A stretch of DNA of 64,000 nt, taken from positions 23,753,523-23,817,522 of the forward strand of contig CM067519.1 of assembly GCA_034509495.1 (NCBI GenBank), given 5' to 3'. Shown here in pieces: positions 1 to 63,229 of this stretch (within the stretch, counting starts at the first letter, position 1; every line of letters begins with the position of its first letter). The DNA is from Acestrorhynchus altus. Lineage: Eukaryota; Chordata; Actinopteri; Characiformes; Acestrorhynchidae. Below the pieces are notes generated by a model. It was not told where the DNA came from. It ran no database searches and worked only from the letters and a program-made list of their open reading frames with translations. The position numbers and the translations under genes were made by a program.

Positions 1-105
1 CCTCAGAGCTATGTGACTGCCGCTGACCACATCTTTTCAACTTCAATGTACAGTGAACATGACTGGAGAACAATGACGGTTACATCAGCTCAGACACCCA
101 CACAG
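1..105 (+). CDS. Possible partial exon of an upstream plus-strand gene
   Basis: The first 105 bases are open in frame 1 and end CACACAG before a strong donor, GTGAGT. The peptide starts PQSYVTAADHIFST and ends TSAQTPTQ. Not recognised. The other strand is also open in one frame over part of this stretch. If real, this gene would overlap the territory of the minus-strand gene above. Confidence 0.35.
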
Positions 106-912
106 GTGAGTACTGTGCTGAGTGATGGATGGGGTTGAGATGAAGGAACATTTGTAACTTTCAGACAGAGTAAGGCCAACTGTGCTCTCTTGGGTTCCCA
201 GCTATGAATGGCTATGGCACTGAACTAGTGATCTCTTGCCAACTCAGCCAACTCAGCTGAGGAGTCTCTCAGGAGTTGCAATGACTCATCATTTTAAAGC
301 TGGACATGAACAGATGTACTGAGGTCACTCACCATAATGTTTCAGGTGTTGCTCATGCCGTTGAACAAATGTTAAACTCTTGTCATAATCCGCTTCATTC
401 CCCTTTGACTGGGAATCACTTATGATACTCTAAAAGGAACATAACCAAAACAAGAACGTTAGTAACTGTATACCAGGAGTGCACAACAGTAGAGTTTGGT
501 AGTTGCCCTAATCAAAGACACCTGATTCAAATAATCAGTTAATTATCAGAAAAAAGGTGTGTAGGATAACTAACACTTTGCTTTGCCTGGTTCAAATGCT
601 GGAACTTTTCTGTTTGCTCAGAGTTGAATTAGAAACTTGGTAACATCTCAACAAGGCATTTGAGGCATCTAAATGCTATCTCACAGGCAGTTATTACTGT
701 ATATGATGTGGTTATGAACATGCTGCTTCATGTCTGAGGCACTACTTTGTGATACTGTAGATAAGGCTGTGAAACCTTTAAAAGATCTAAGCAAACCAAT
801 TTTAAAGGCTCTTTATATCCACAGCTCATGTTCAAAGATGGTTCTTAAGTTTTTGTATGGCATCACTCAAAGAACCACTTGTAGCACCTTTTTTACGAGT
901 GTTTATTTACAG
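106..912. other. Non-coding stretch, nothing recognised
   Basis: AT-rich sequence with no convincing exon, repeat or RNA gene on either strand. The 110-residue frame starting at 730 is supported only in its 913-960 part. Confidence 0.4.
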
Positions 913-960
913 GAAATACATGAAATGCACACTAAGCTTCAACAGCACCAAAATTGGCAA
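913..960 (+). CDS. Possible small exon following the one at 1-105
   Basis: A good acceptor (TTTATTTACAG) precedes 16 codons, EIHEMHTKLQQHQNWQ, in the phase that would continue from the donor at 106. Then comes a weak donor (GTATCA), or else the frame runs on to TAA at 1060-1062, which overlaps an AATAAA at 1058-1063. The peptide looks like a coiled-coil helix. No family assigned. Confidence 0.25.
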
Positions 961-1443
961 GTATCAAAGTACAAGTACTTCATTATTGTAAGAGAGTATG
1001 TTAATGAGCCACATTATGATATTAAAAATGTCCTCTTTGTATTAAAGATTGGAGTAAAATAAACAACACTGGGCAGACAATCTACCACTGGTAGATCTGT
1101 CAAGGAAAATTAGAAGAGTGTAAACCTTCCTTTTGACATTCATGGTTTCTTTTGCTCTACATGAAACTGCAGGTCCTGTGATGTGAATATTGCACAAGTA
1201 CACTTTACGATGGTGGTGCTTAAGTGATATACTGTGCAGCTCTACATTTCACAGGACTTGAGTACTTATGCTAACAAGTAAGATTGACTTTTAAAAACGA
1301 ATGTACATCATACCATTTTATGACAAATTTCTGTAAAGAATTAAAGTGTTTGTACACAGTCATATCTTACATTATACCACTCTGAATAACTGGTTACATC
1401 TTAATTTTAAATAAATCTGATCATGCAAATCGGTACTATATAC

Positions 1444-1728
1444 CTTATCAAACCCACTCTGGCAAGTCTCTTTGCCAGGCACAGAGCTCCAGCGGGACTC
1501 CGAGCCTCCCAGCATGCTCTCCTTCCTCCTCCATTCTTCCTCAGTCTGGGAGAGGTGTGCAGAGGAGGCCAGAGCCCGGGCGCGGGCCTGTTCAGCCGAC
1601 TCGCAACCGTGCAGTTCCAGACCACAAAGCTGGTCCTGCGCCTCCACCAGCTGCCAGCTGGATACAATAGAGGCCTTCACACATCGCTGCTGGCTCTCAC
1701 AGAGAGATGCCATGCTTTCTGCACTGGC
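1444..1728 (-). CDS. Second exon of the unidentified minus-strand gene (coiled-coil)
   Basis: On the minus strand, acceptor TTTTGCACAG at 1729-1730 leads into 95 open codons in phase 0, ending at donor GTATAT. Codon use is typical of coding sequence (many third-position C/G). The peptide contains SWQLVEAQDQLCGLEL, ARARALASSAHL and EEEWRRKESML, which suggests a helical or coiled-coil protein. I could not assign a family. The remaining exons should lie below 1441 or outside the window; I found only weak candidates, such as acceptors near 1330 and 1100 that soon reach stops. Confidence 0.75.
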
Positions 1729-1734
1729 CTGTGC

Positions 1735-1739
<5 letters not shown>

Positions 1740-1795
<56 letters not shown>
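1740..1795. repeat. (AG)n microsatellite
   Basis: A nearly pure AG run. On the minus strand it is a (CT)n tract ending just before the acceptor at 1729-1730, so it doubles as that intron's pyrimidine tract. Confidence 0.9.
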
Positions 1796-1807
<12 letters not shown>

Positions 1808-2619
1808 TCAACAGTTCACAGCTGGAACTAAATGCAAAGCTAACAGTCGATGACATGAAGAAAAAAACTTATTCATATTCATATAACATGTAAAGCAAGT
1901 AAAACTTAGAAGATAGAAAGTGCATGTAAGGAGGGAAAATGAGTCAAAAAGGATAACTGGTCCTCCACAACCACACCAAGGCTTTGTGCTTCTGTGGGTA
2001 GAGCTACCAGTATGTTTAGGAGCTTGTAGGGATCTAAAACCATAAGATATCATCTGATCAGCTTTTTAAAGGTTATGATCTTGATTGATCTCGATCACAC
2101 ATCAGTAGAAAAGCCACCGCCACCAACAACCATCCCTGAGCAGCAGACAGTAGTTCTAATAACATCCACAGCTCCCACTGCTCCTCAGCCAGCCACCTTG
2201 GATGGACAAGTGATGACTCCACATTTAACAATAGTGACTGACTTCATGCTACAGCAGCTCACTGGTTTTACTGGGACAGAAAGAAAGAGGTTAACATTAG
2301 TGGAAGGTCATCAATATGTCAGTTGTATCTAAACTGAGGGCTTCATCAGCCTCCTGAACAATATCTGGACATGGGGGCTGATGAAAAGCTGGACAGTGGG
2401 TTGGTTAGTGTATTTAAACCCTCTATAACTATAATAGTGAGCTGGAGAGGCTGAAGTGAGCACTAGTGCACCACAGTAGTGACAGCTACAGCCTGGGAGC
2501 TAAACCCCAAGTGGCTAGAGGGCTGAGTGTGTAAATACAGAAGGTTTCCGAGAGATACATGACATATATCAACACAAACTACTCAAACTGGCCTTTCAGG
2601 GTTATAAACCAAGCTTGTT

Positions 2620-2960
2620 TATGCAGGGAGGTGAGCAGCCTGCCTCCCCCTGCCTTTAAGGAGTCAGTTGGGCAGTTAGCTCGGTGGCTAACACCGCTAA
2701 CAGGCTGTTTACTCACAGTCTCGGTTAAATTGAGGTCTTTCTGGAAGAGAAACCACCTCAAACTTCCCTTGCCGACTCACTCCTTACCTCGTGCGGCTGC
2801 GAGCAGGGAGAGGGGAGGTTCGGGGAGGTGCGGCTCTGCTCCTCCGCAGCAGAGGGGACCCACTCCATCCCGGCTCAATCTGTCATCCGAGGCCGGAGAG
2901 AAGCGCCTGTGAGCGGGGAGAAGACTGCACCGACCCGCGGGCTGGAAGACTGGACTGGAG
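2620..2960. promoter_or_regulatory. GC-rich start region of the minus-strand gene, possibly bidirectional
   Basis: A locally GC- and CpG-rich block surrounds the minus-strand ATG at 2868, which is typical of a vertebrate 5' end. EXD3 lies divergently and needs an upstream untranslated exon, so a shared promoter is possible. I found no strong plus-strand donor here. Confidence 0.4.
2788..2868 (-). CDS. First coding exon of an unidentified minus-strand gene
   Basis: Read on the minus strand, an ATG at 2868 in a GC-rich stretch opens 27 codons beginning MEWVPSAAEEQSRTSP and ends in phase 0 at a strong donor, GTAAGG. It joins in frame to the exon at 1728-1444. The peptide is polar and rich in Ser, Pro and Glu. 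I do not recognise it. The gene is divergent to EXD3, so the two may share the regulatory DNA between about 2.9 and 8.8 kb. In human the divergent neighbour of EXD3 is NOXA1, which this does not resemble. Confidence 0.6.
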
Positions 2961-3018
2961 AACTAACTGGGGTAGCAGGCAAATGCAGTCATGATCAGCA
3001 GCTGCTCACTTCAGTCTG

Positions 3019-3135
3019 ACACACACACACACACATGCACGCACGCACGCACGCGCGTGCGCGCCCGCACACACACACACACACAGGCAGAGAGTGAGAG
3101 ATACACAGCACAGAGACAGACAGACAGACAGACAG

Positions 3136-3174
<39 letters not shown>

Positions 3175-3242
3175 GGGTATAGAGAGATTAGCACACAGAG
3201 AGAGATAGACATAAATGCACACACACACACACACACACAGAT
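3019..3242. repeat. (CA)n, (CAGA)n and (GA)n compound microsatellite
   Basis: Several CA blocks, with a CG-interrupted part near 3040-3066, joined by a CAGA block near 3115-3135. No coding content; open frames here are repeat artefacts. Confidence 0.9.
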
Positions 3243-3504
3243 AGACATGTCTCTCCAGGGACACACACACAGTTATGTGCTAAACCACACTACACCTAAA
3301 ATTTATAAAGTACTCTGAGACCTATAGAGCCCCTAAAGGGTAATGAGAATTGCCAACTCATGCAGAGTTGAGAGCAGCTCTATGAAAATGACACTGATAT
3401 CAGACTGAAATATAAAAAGGACACAGCTACAAGACTACATGCACATGACTGTTTCAAAGACTGCCTTTAACATCACATCAAAATCTCAGAAATAGCTGTG
3501 TCAT

Positions 3505-3665
3505 TCAGAATCACTGTGGGTCACTTCATGGACGAGTCCCACTTCTGTTTCGGAGATGATAAAAGAATGTGTGTGTGGCACCAAGAACGGTTTGTTATAA
3601 TGTGTAACACATCTAGAAGGCCTTTTGTCACAGTGTGGAGTGAATGGGATTATTCAAACTCCAAT
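3505..3665 (+). mobile_element. Tc1-like transposase fragment
   Basis: The frame reads MDESHFCFGDDKRMCVW followed by RRPFVTVW. It resembles the (T)DESRFCL...RVRVW region around the second catalytic Asp of Tc1/mariner transposases. It stops shortly afterwards and runs into a CT-rich repeat. A dead fragment. Confidence 0.65.
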
Positions 3666-3689
3666 CTGAGACGTCTGGCATGTTGCGTT

Positions 3690-3780
3690 ATCTCTCTTTC
3701 TCTCGCCCTCTTTCTGTTTCTCTATTTCTCTTTCACTTCTGCTTACTCTCTCTCTTTCTGTTTCTATTACTGTTTATCTT

Positions 3781-3812
<32 letters not shown>

Positions 3813-3960
3813 TCCCACTTTCTCTTTCACTCCGTTTTTTCTTTCTTTCTCTTTTTTGTTTTTCTTTGTTTCTCACTTTCTCTTTCACTCCCTCTCTCTT
3901 TGTTTTTTTTTTCTTTGTTTCTTTTTTCTCTCTCTCTCTCATTATATATATATATATATA
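3690..3960. repeat. CT/T-rich low-complexity tract ending in (TA)n
   Basis: A pyrimidine-rich tract of CT and CTTT units with a short TA run at 3944-3960. It produces long Leu/Ser/Phe open frames that are not genes. Confidence 0.9.
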
Positions 3961-4262
3961 AGTTCATAAACATCGCGCAGGTGTCACTTCATCAAACGTC
4001 CGCTTGGTACAATGACTTCGCTTATTGGTTCCTCTTCGGAAGCATACTTCACTCCAATGTTCGCTCTGCGTTTGACATCTCAGTAAGTTTCACCCTACAG
4101 ATGTTAATCCTGCGAAATTAAACCACTTACAGGCGTTAACACTAACGCTAGCTTATTCGGGGGGTTTTAATGGCTGTTAAATGAAACAGCGGAATGCATG
4201 TTGTCTACAGCGTTGCTCTTGTTCTAGCCTTCGCTATCATAGCCTGTAGAGCAGGAAACTAC

Positions 4263-4384
4263 AGGTCCTGAATCCGCTCCGGGCTTGTGTTCCGACCGCC
4301 GGAGCGGCTGATCCACAGGGCAGCCGCAGCTGAGCCACCCGGTAGTCGGAACAAAAGCCTGGAGCGGATTCCATTTCCGGACCT
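4263..4384. repeat. Imperfect 120-base palindrome (hairpin)
   Basis: The left arm 4263-4301 and right arm 4340-4384 are inverted copies; AATCCGCTCC and GGAGCGGATT pair exactly. Inside, GCGGCTG (4304-4310) pairs with CAGCCGC (4321-4327). It could be a small foldback transposon or a structured regulatory element. The sequence is CpG-rich and followed by TATAAATTA near 4399. Confidence 0.7.
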
Positions 4385-4399
4385 GGATTCCCCTCCTCT

Positions 4400-7300
4400 A
4401 TAAATTACCGAACTGGTTTGAGGAGCAGGGAAGAGTTCATTACTTCATTTAGTGCTTAAATTTATTAATGTCATGTCCCTAAATGTCATTATTTTAGCTG
4501 GCTTTTACACTGTTGACATGAATGACGTTGACAAGACAGCTCACCAACCAGGGTTAGTCTTGGACATTAATGGTAACACAAAAAACTTAATTTGTTAATC
4601 ATTGTTAAGTTTCAGTACTGTACAGAGGTTTTAGTCACTTAAGCACACTGTTTAAAATAATTTCTCAACAAACAGAGTTTTTATTGATGATCTCTAAATC
4701 ACCAGATACTTGTAAACATAAATACAGTAAAAAGGACTTTCTGAAGAAAGTGTATGAGATCTTCCTAGTTTGAAGAACAAAGCTTGGTTTCAGATTTCTC
4801 GTGGACACAACACCACATATCCCTTAAACATTGATTGCTGATCTGAGCCTTTACACTCTTAAAACTAAAGGTGCTTTAAATCAGGGTTCTCAGCCTGTGG
4901 GCCGGGGACCATGAGTGGGCTGTGAAGCACTCTCTAGTGGTCCCCCAGCCCATCCTAAGATTTTAATCCATACTGGGCTGGTAATGGCAAACTATAAACA
5001 TTAATAAGAATGTACAAATAATATCACGGAAATGTCGCAAAGTAAATTAAACAGTATGAGACAATGCAGGCTCAGGCATCTGCACATGCAAAGTTTTCTT
5101 TATGTTTCTTTATGTTTGTGTTTTCTTGGATATATTCTTTTTAGATATAAACATGTGGGCTGTGAAGTAGAAAAGATTGTGAGATCCTGCTTTATATGGT
5201 TCTGTGAGTGATGCCAGCTGTAGATTCTGTAAGGCATATCGTGACATTTTTCCAACCCTGCAATGTGATTGGCAGAGAGGCATTCTAGGAGAGCCAGTAT
5301 AGCATGATAACTGACTGAAGCTCTTCAAGTTTTAGTCTCATACGTATATCATGTATATGCATCCTTACAATGACAACAGCACTTATGAGACAAAAGATAT
5401 TGTTGTCATTCCAAATACTATAGCTAAATACTGTTGATTTCATACCGTTATTCATGCAGCATCCCTTACCACACATAAGTTCACAAAATACAGGCACTGT
5501 GAATTTAAAACAAAGCTTTTCTATTATAAGTGTTGCTAAGTAGGTAGGGTACATTGTATGTTTTAGAACATAGATCAGTCAACCAAAGGTTAATTGATCT
5601 TAAGCACCATTAAAGCAAATGGATCATTGGAATACAGATCAGCTATTGTTTTAATCTAACCTGTAACATTGTCTAAGGTTTTGGCTGTTGCTTGTAACCC
5701 TTATGACTTGCATCTGGGTGCGTGAAGGAATGGGACTATTGTACTTCATGGAATGTTGGTTAACAGTGATAACAGAACTGTGTTATAATCGCAATACTAC
5801 ACAAGAGGCAGTGCTGTACCGTGACACTAGTGTGCTTAACTACTACTGCAGTACACCAGTGCCAATAATATATAATTTAGTGCTGTGTTTAAATCCTGAC
5901 CACTAGATAGCAGTGTTGTCCTCTCTCTTCAGATCCCACTGGTCGGATTGGATAAAAAGTCAACTTTTCTTTTACTCAGATTCAGATTTTACTCGTGTGT
6001 TTTATACTAGGATAATAAAGGAATTTTTCTTGGTGAGAGTAACACATGTATGACATGTAACATGTACACAGACCGTCAAACCATCACAGACCGGAAAACT
6101 TCATACTCGACTTAAGACACTGTGGTGGCTCTTGATGCTCAGACGCCAGCCTCAGTCCACTCTGTGTGAAGCTCTCTGAAGTTTTTGAATCAACGTTTCT
6201 TGACAGTCCTCTCACGGCTGTGGTCATCCCTGTTGCTCAAGCACCTTTTCCCATCCCATTTTCCCCTTCCAGTCAACTTTTCATTAATATGCTTTGATAC
6301 AGCACTCTGGGAACAGCTAGCAATCAACTTTTATGGGTTACCCTCTTTTTGTAAGGGGTTGATGATGGTCTTCTGGACAACTGTTAGGTCAGCAGTCTTC
6401 CCCATTTTTATAGTCACATGTGCTGAAATAGACACTGTATTTATGCTGTTTAAATGGTAATGGATTTTATGAGCTCCAAGCCATATTGATAAGAAAGGCA
6501 TGAAATATTTCACTTTTTAATACATCAAGTATTTTACAGTCCATCTGTCCACAATAGTCTAATTCCCTGAGATACACTAATATCTTCATTACTTGCTCAG
6601 AGGGCTTTTGCTGCTGTTGTCCATGTGGTGGCAGTAGAACCTAAGGAAGATCAGAGTCTAATGCAAGCACTGAGTGGTTTCAGGTTCAGCGCCAGGAACC
6701 CTCCCCTGGGGACTGCCAAGAGAAAGGGAGAGAAACAGTCCAGACTCCAGACCTAAAAAAACATCCTCAGCCTCAAAGCATGTCACCTTGCCAGCTGGCA
6801 GCCTGCCCCTGCCTGGGCTGTTCCCACAGGGAGGGAGGGAGGGAGGTAGGGTGAGGGAGCGATTGAGTGAGTGAGGCTGTGTGAGAAAGAGAAATATGTA
6901 CATGTGGGTGCCAGTGCATGTTTTTGGACTTTTTACACCTCAGGCGTTTGCTCATGCTTTAGTCATCTGCATCCAGAGCAGTTCACTAATGGAGCTTGAC
7001 CAGGGTACCACTGGTGTCCTTTTCGTCTCCTTTGACATCCAGCTCTCAGATATCAGCGATAAAGACTGCTGTAAATCTGTGGCTTTTCAGTGCTGAAACA
7101 TCAGACAGGTTCTGGGGAGAAAATGCAGAGTGAAATATTTTTCCTTTGTCAGCAGGAATGTTGCAGTGTGTGAGAACCCAAAAGGCCCAAATCACTGGTG
7201 CACGTTCCATAGCTGAGCTGGATCGGATATATTGGGAACAGATGCCAAAACTGAACATTGTGGGATGGGGAAAAGAGGCACTTTGAGTTTTGCAGTTTCG

Positions 7301-7550
7301 GGTCATTTATCAAATCCAGCTGAAATATCAACACTTCAACACATGCTTACTACCTTCCTAGACTTGTCGTGAAAGGAAAGTGGCTTTTTTATGGCAGATT
7401 TAAATCCTTAAAGTGCGAGCAAACTCTTAAATCAGTGTTTTATCAGGTTTGTGGCTGTTTCCAGTAGAGAGTATGCTGAGTGCTGACTGTCAGGTGTCCT
7501 TGGGTATCTAGAAAGTGTAACTTCATTCATTTGTATTTTTGAGAATCAAA
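4400..7550. other. Intergenic or 5' intron DNA without a recognised gene
   Basis: Mostly AT-rich. I see no exon with both good splice sites and coding character. The open frames at 5.1-5.9 kb and 6.2-6.9 kb lack both. An untranslated EXD3 exon may lie here unseen. Confidence 0.4.
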
Positions 7551-7556
7551 CTGTTT

Positions 7557-8155
7557 GGATGTGGTTTGAAATCTGATTGCAATTTGAATACAGATGAATC
7601 TCAATCTGGATGCTCTTCTCACTCAAATCCTCACTCAAATCAGGTTTCAAAGTGTCTCTTGCGTCCCTTGCAACATGATAAACAATGACCACTTCAAATC
7701 CAGTTTGAGTGACCAGAGTGAACCGAGTGCAGGGATCTAAGAAAGACTGGCACCAGAGTAGTTCCTGATGCCAACATTTTAACTACAGCAACCCAGTTAG
7801 GTTTGTGAAGCTCAGACACGCAAATCACAACTGATGCTGATACTTGCACATAACAGACATTCTTCTCAACAGATCTAATTTGACAAACAAATCCGATTTG
7901 CCTGCAGATGGAACATACCTTTTTTTGCCAGAGAACAAAAATCAGAGTCTGATCATCCATATGGGATGCTGTGGTAACAGTATAGGTGTCTACTACATAG
8001 TGGTGTCTTTGGTGGTCTTCTTGGATCCCCTCCCTCAGGATTAGATGACATAAACAAGTGACACAAAAGAGTCTTTGACAATTTGAGCATGTAGAGCATC
8101 CAGACTAAGATACATCTGTACAAATCTGATTGCAGTCACATTTCAAACCACATCC
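7557..8155. mobile_element. Non-autonomous DNA transposon with terminal inverted repeats
   Basis: GGATGTGGTTTGAAAT at 7557-7572 recurs as an exact inverted copy at 8140-8155, with further similarity beyond it. The interior has no transposase. An internal piece near 7866-7915 resembles 27087-27135, so the same family occurs in the giant intron. Confidence 0.65.
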
Positions 8156-8794
8156 TAATGTTTGGATCCAATTTAATTGGTTATTTTGCTGATCAGAATG
8201 TCTGGATTCGATGACCAGTCTGTTTTTGACAGCTGAGTCTTGAGCAGTTATCTCACATGTAAATTATTTTGCGGACAGTAGAACGGCTGATCTTTTTACG
8301 CTTTCCCCATGCTCTCATGCACCTATAACCTTCTCTCTGAAAGCCTCAAAGAACTCAACAATCAGGAGCAATCCAAACTGAAGTTTGATGTTTGAATGTC
8401 TGAAGTTTAAATAAAAAACAAACAAACTGTTGTGTTCTAATGTATAATCTGTATAAACTTAGATTATAATTATAAAAAAATAGGCAAATAGAACCCTGAG
8501 GTACTCCACAAAATATGCAAACCTTCATAGCAGTTATCAGACATTTCACAGTAGGAAATTGCCTAAAATGTTTTGGGCAGAATAACTGAACTAGGCTTCC
8601 AGGGATTAAGTTCCTAAAGAAAAAATGCCAAGTGGTCACTGGCCAGTTTTAAAATGACCAGTGATTCTGCATCAAAGAATGTGTGAAGAATTGTGCTGGG
8701 CAGCATCCGTTATGCTTTGCTCTATGCAGTTTTCTAGATGTGACTTTATTTTTTGATACAAATGAAGTAATGAGGACTTTTTTTTCTTTTCAAG

Positions 8795-8839
8795 GACATT
8801 GAAACAGTGCATCAGTAGAGCATCATCTCCAGGAGAAGA

Positions 8840-8864
<25 letters not shown>
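8795..8864 (+). CDS. exd3: EXD3 first coding exon (5'UTR plus residues 1-8)
   Basis: The acceptor at 8793-8794 follows a long T-rich tract. The ATG at 8840 starts MSLSAQSE, and the exon ends in phase 1 before a strong donor, GTAAGA. An in-frame TAG lies at 8816-8818. Because this exon has an acceptor, at least one untranslated exon must lie upstream; I could not place it. The short N-terminus is not conserved in detail with mammals, so the start rests on the frame, the upstream stop and the phase match to the next exon. Confidence 0.75.
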
Positions 8865-60637
<51,773 letters not shown>

Positions 60638-61181
60638 TTTGGCGAACAAGTTACTCACGTCTTAATTGTCACACACTCACCTCAGATCTTGTGGAGTTGT
60701 TCAGTAATGTCTGATAAGACTTGATTGTGTGGTTCTTGCCAATGTAGGTTTTATTCGTATGCGTTTAAGGTTTAAAGGAGTAGTTCTGCCATACGTGCTG
60801 ATTTTGCTAACAGTAGATGTAGTCATCAGTTCGCATGATGTCATGTTTGGTGACTGTTGACTTTCATTCATTGTGAGCAACATTAGCCACATTTGTTTTT
60901 TCAGACCTGATCACACTGTCATTGTACTCGTTCTGGTTCCAGTTACATCATCTATTGAACTGTGTTGTGCTTGTTTTTATATGGGCTTAGTTTTGTTTTT
61001 AGAGCTTCAGTTGTTCATTGCCACACCAGCACATTCATAATGGTGTCTGGGGTGTGGCATATTCTCAGTGCTCATAACACATAATTTACACTCCATCATT
61101 TTATGATTTCTTATGAATGCTTTTGTAAGTTTTTTTTTTTTTGTGAAGATAATTTCATGTGAAATTAATTTTGTTTCATAC

Positions 61182-61187
61182 ATTAAA
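61182..61187 (+). terminator. exd3: Candidate EXD3 polyadenylation signal (ATTAAA)
   Basis: ATTAAA is the common variant of the polyadenylation hexamer. It lies about 545 bases after the EXD3 stop. I noticed no canonical AATAAA between the stop and this point. A Tc1-like relic begins about 40 bases downstream, so the 3'UTR probably ends here. Confidence 0.4.
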
Positions 61188-61224
61188 TGACAATTAGTCA
61201 TAGTGGCCTCGTACTGTTTGACAT

Positions 61225-61665
61225 ATAGACTTATCAGCCATAACATTAAAACCACTGATAGGTGGACTGAATGAAACTGATCTGGTTCCAGTGGCACCTG
61301 TCAAGAGGTGGGATCTACATATTAGGAGGCAAGTGAACAGTAAGTTCACTTTGAATCTGAGAACGGAATCTGAGATGCTCTGGTGAGTCAAAAGAGTGAT
61401 GGCTAGACAAATGGAGCATGAAAGTGTCAGGCAGGTGTTCTTGAGGGGGTAACCAGTGAACCAGCAAAAGGGTCGTGGGCACCTGAGGCTCATTGATAAG
61501 ATCTGTGGACGGCCCACCTCACAACTTACCGAACTTAAAGGATCTGCTGCTGAAGTCTTGGTGCCAGACACCACAGGACATGTTCAGAAGTGTTGTGGAG
61601 TCCAAGCCTTGTTATTTTGGGAGCACAAGTGGGGCCTACTCAATACGGCAGTTGTTTTGACGTGA
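61225..61665 (+). mobile_element. Tc1-like relic of a second family
   Basis: The left terminus TATCAGCCATAACATTAAAACCAC is followed by broken frames. The last part keeps the transposase C-terminus (LxELKxLLxxSWCQ-like in one frame, VPDTTGHVQKC in another). No intact gene. Confidence 0.7.
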
Positions 61666-61712
61666 AATGCAGCACTCTGGAGAGCTAAGAACACAAATGT
61701 TGTTTACCATCT

Positions 61713-61880
61713 CAGTGTTTTTCAACCCTGGTCCTAGAGGCACCCCTGGCCTGCACATTTTAGCTTTAAACACCCCATGCAACTCTGAAGGGCTTGTTAA
61801 TGAGCTGATTAGTCGATATGGTGGTAGCAGACAAAATGCAGAGCAGGGGTGCCTCCAGGAGCAGGGTTGAGAAACGCTGT
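61713..61880. mobile_element. Small inverted-repeat element (MITE)
   Basis: TTTTTCAACCCTGGTCCTAGAGGC at the left and GCCTCCAGGAGCAGGGTTGAGAAA at the right are inverted copies. Non-coding. Confidence 0.7.
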
Positions 61881-62175
61881 ACTATCTATTATTACAGCAA
61901 ATTTACAGTAGTGTAATAAAATGATCAGTGAACCTGCATGTAGGGCTGGGCAATATATCATAAATATCAATACACCGAGATATATTCTGTGCAAGACATT
62001 AAAATGGGCTTATTGTGTACTGTGTAGGATTTAATCCAGAAAAGAACGGGAGTGGGTTGTATGTGGGGAAATGGTTTGATGGAGGGATGGAGGGATAACA
62101 CTACAGAGTATAGTCTTGTTCAGGTGGAGGGGATGCACTGGAGATTTTAGAGTCTAAATAAAAAGTTAAAGTCCA

Positions 62176-62690
62176 TTTGCACCCAGAAAGGATTGTGGGA
62201 TTGCAATACTATTGGGAAGGAAGATGAAGGTTAGAGAGAGATTAAAAATTTTGATTTATAAGTAATATTTATTGATCTACACATACAGAAGTGGTGTCTC
62301 TCAGTACGGCGTCGGGTTTAATGCAACGTGCCAGACGTCTCTGCATGGAGGTGTAGAGGTTCCTAATGGTGTCCTGTGATGATCCATCCCATACAGCTTG
62401 AATGTTCTCACTCAGTTCTGCAGATGGTGCGATAGGGTGGAGTGTTGATAGAGCGTCCAATAGCATCCCACACAATCAGGGACTGGAGATGAGACCGACC
62501 ACAACATGGTATCTGTGTCTTCAAGGCGAGATCTTTAGATGCCAGCAGACTGTAATGAAGACCAAAGAAGATCAGTCATTGTATGAAACTGTCTCCCACA
62601 CCATGACATCAGGCCTTCTGGACATGTGACAACAAACTTGGTGACCACATGAGACCTTTGCAGTTGTTCTTTGCATTGTCCTGTTAATGA
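62176..62690 (-). mobile_element. Tc1-like element, degenerate copy E
   Basis: TTTGCACCCAGAAAGGATTG at the left end. The minus strand reads AELSENIQAVWDGSSQDTI then LYTSMQRRLARCI, the transposase C-terminus. The rest is deleted or scrambled. Confidence 0.7.
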
Positions 62691-62909
62691 ATTAAAATGG
62701 AAAAATTACAGTTACACATTTCTTTTTGTGGTCACTATCAGTTTGTAATGACTTTCTATGGTGCAGAATTTTGTTACAGTTGTGCACAAGTGTTGTGAAC
62801 GTCCAGTCCAGTCCAGCTGAACTGAGGCCAAGGAGGCATTTGGCTTCCAGGTCTTGCCAGGGTGTTTTGCAAGCTTCAAAACAGGATGGGCTGCATAGAT
62901 TCTTCAACA

Positions 62910-62911
<2 letters not shown>

Positions 62912-62973
<62 letters not shown>

Positions 62974-63047
62974 GTGTGTATGATGAATATAAATATCAGT
63001 AGTATTTACTGTAACTGTATCTGGGGGGTAATCTGGTGTTCCTGGGC

Positions 63048-63090
<43 letters not shown>

Positions 63091-63141
63091 TCTCTCTCTC
63101 TCTCTCTCTCACTCCTCTCTCTCTCTCTCTCTCTCTCTCTG
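62912..63141. repeat. (GT)n/(GA)n and (CT)n microsatellites
   Basis: GT then GA at 62912-62970, and CT blocks at 63050-63141. Confidence 0.95.
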
Positions 63142-63229
63142 CACTGTTATTCGATCCTCACTCTTTCTTCGCTGGGAAGAAAAGCTCGCCTCTTTCCCAC
63201 GCTCTCGCAACACGTGGTACTGAGGCTGA

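Noticed and set aside
3498..4121. A 207-codon plus-strand frame
   Set aside because: A Tc1 transposase scrap fused by chance to a CT-rich repeat; most residues are Ser/Leu/Phe from the repeat.
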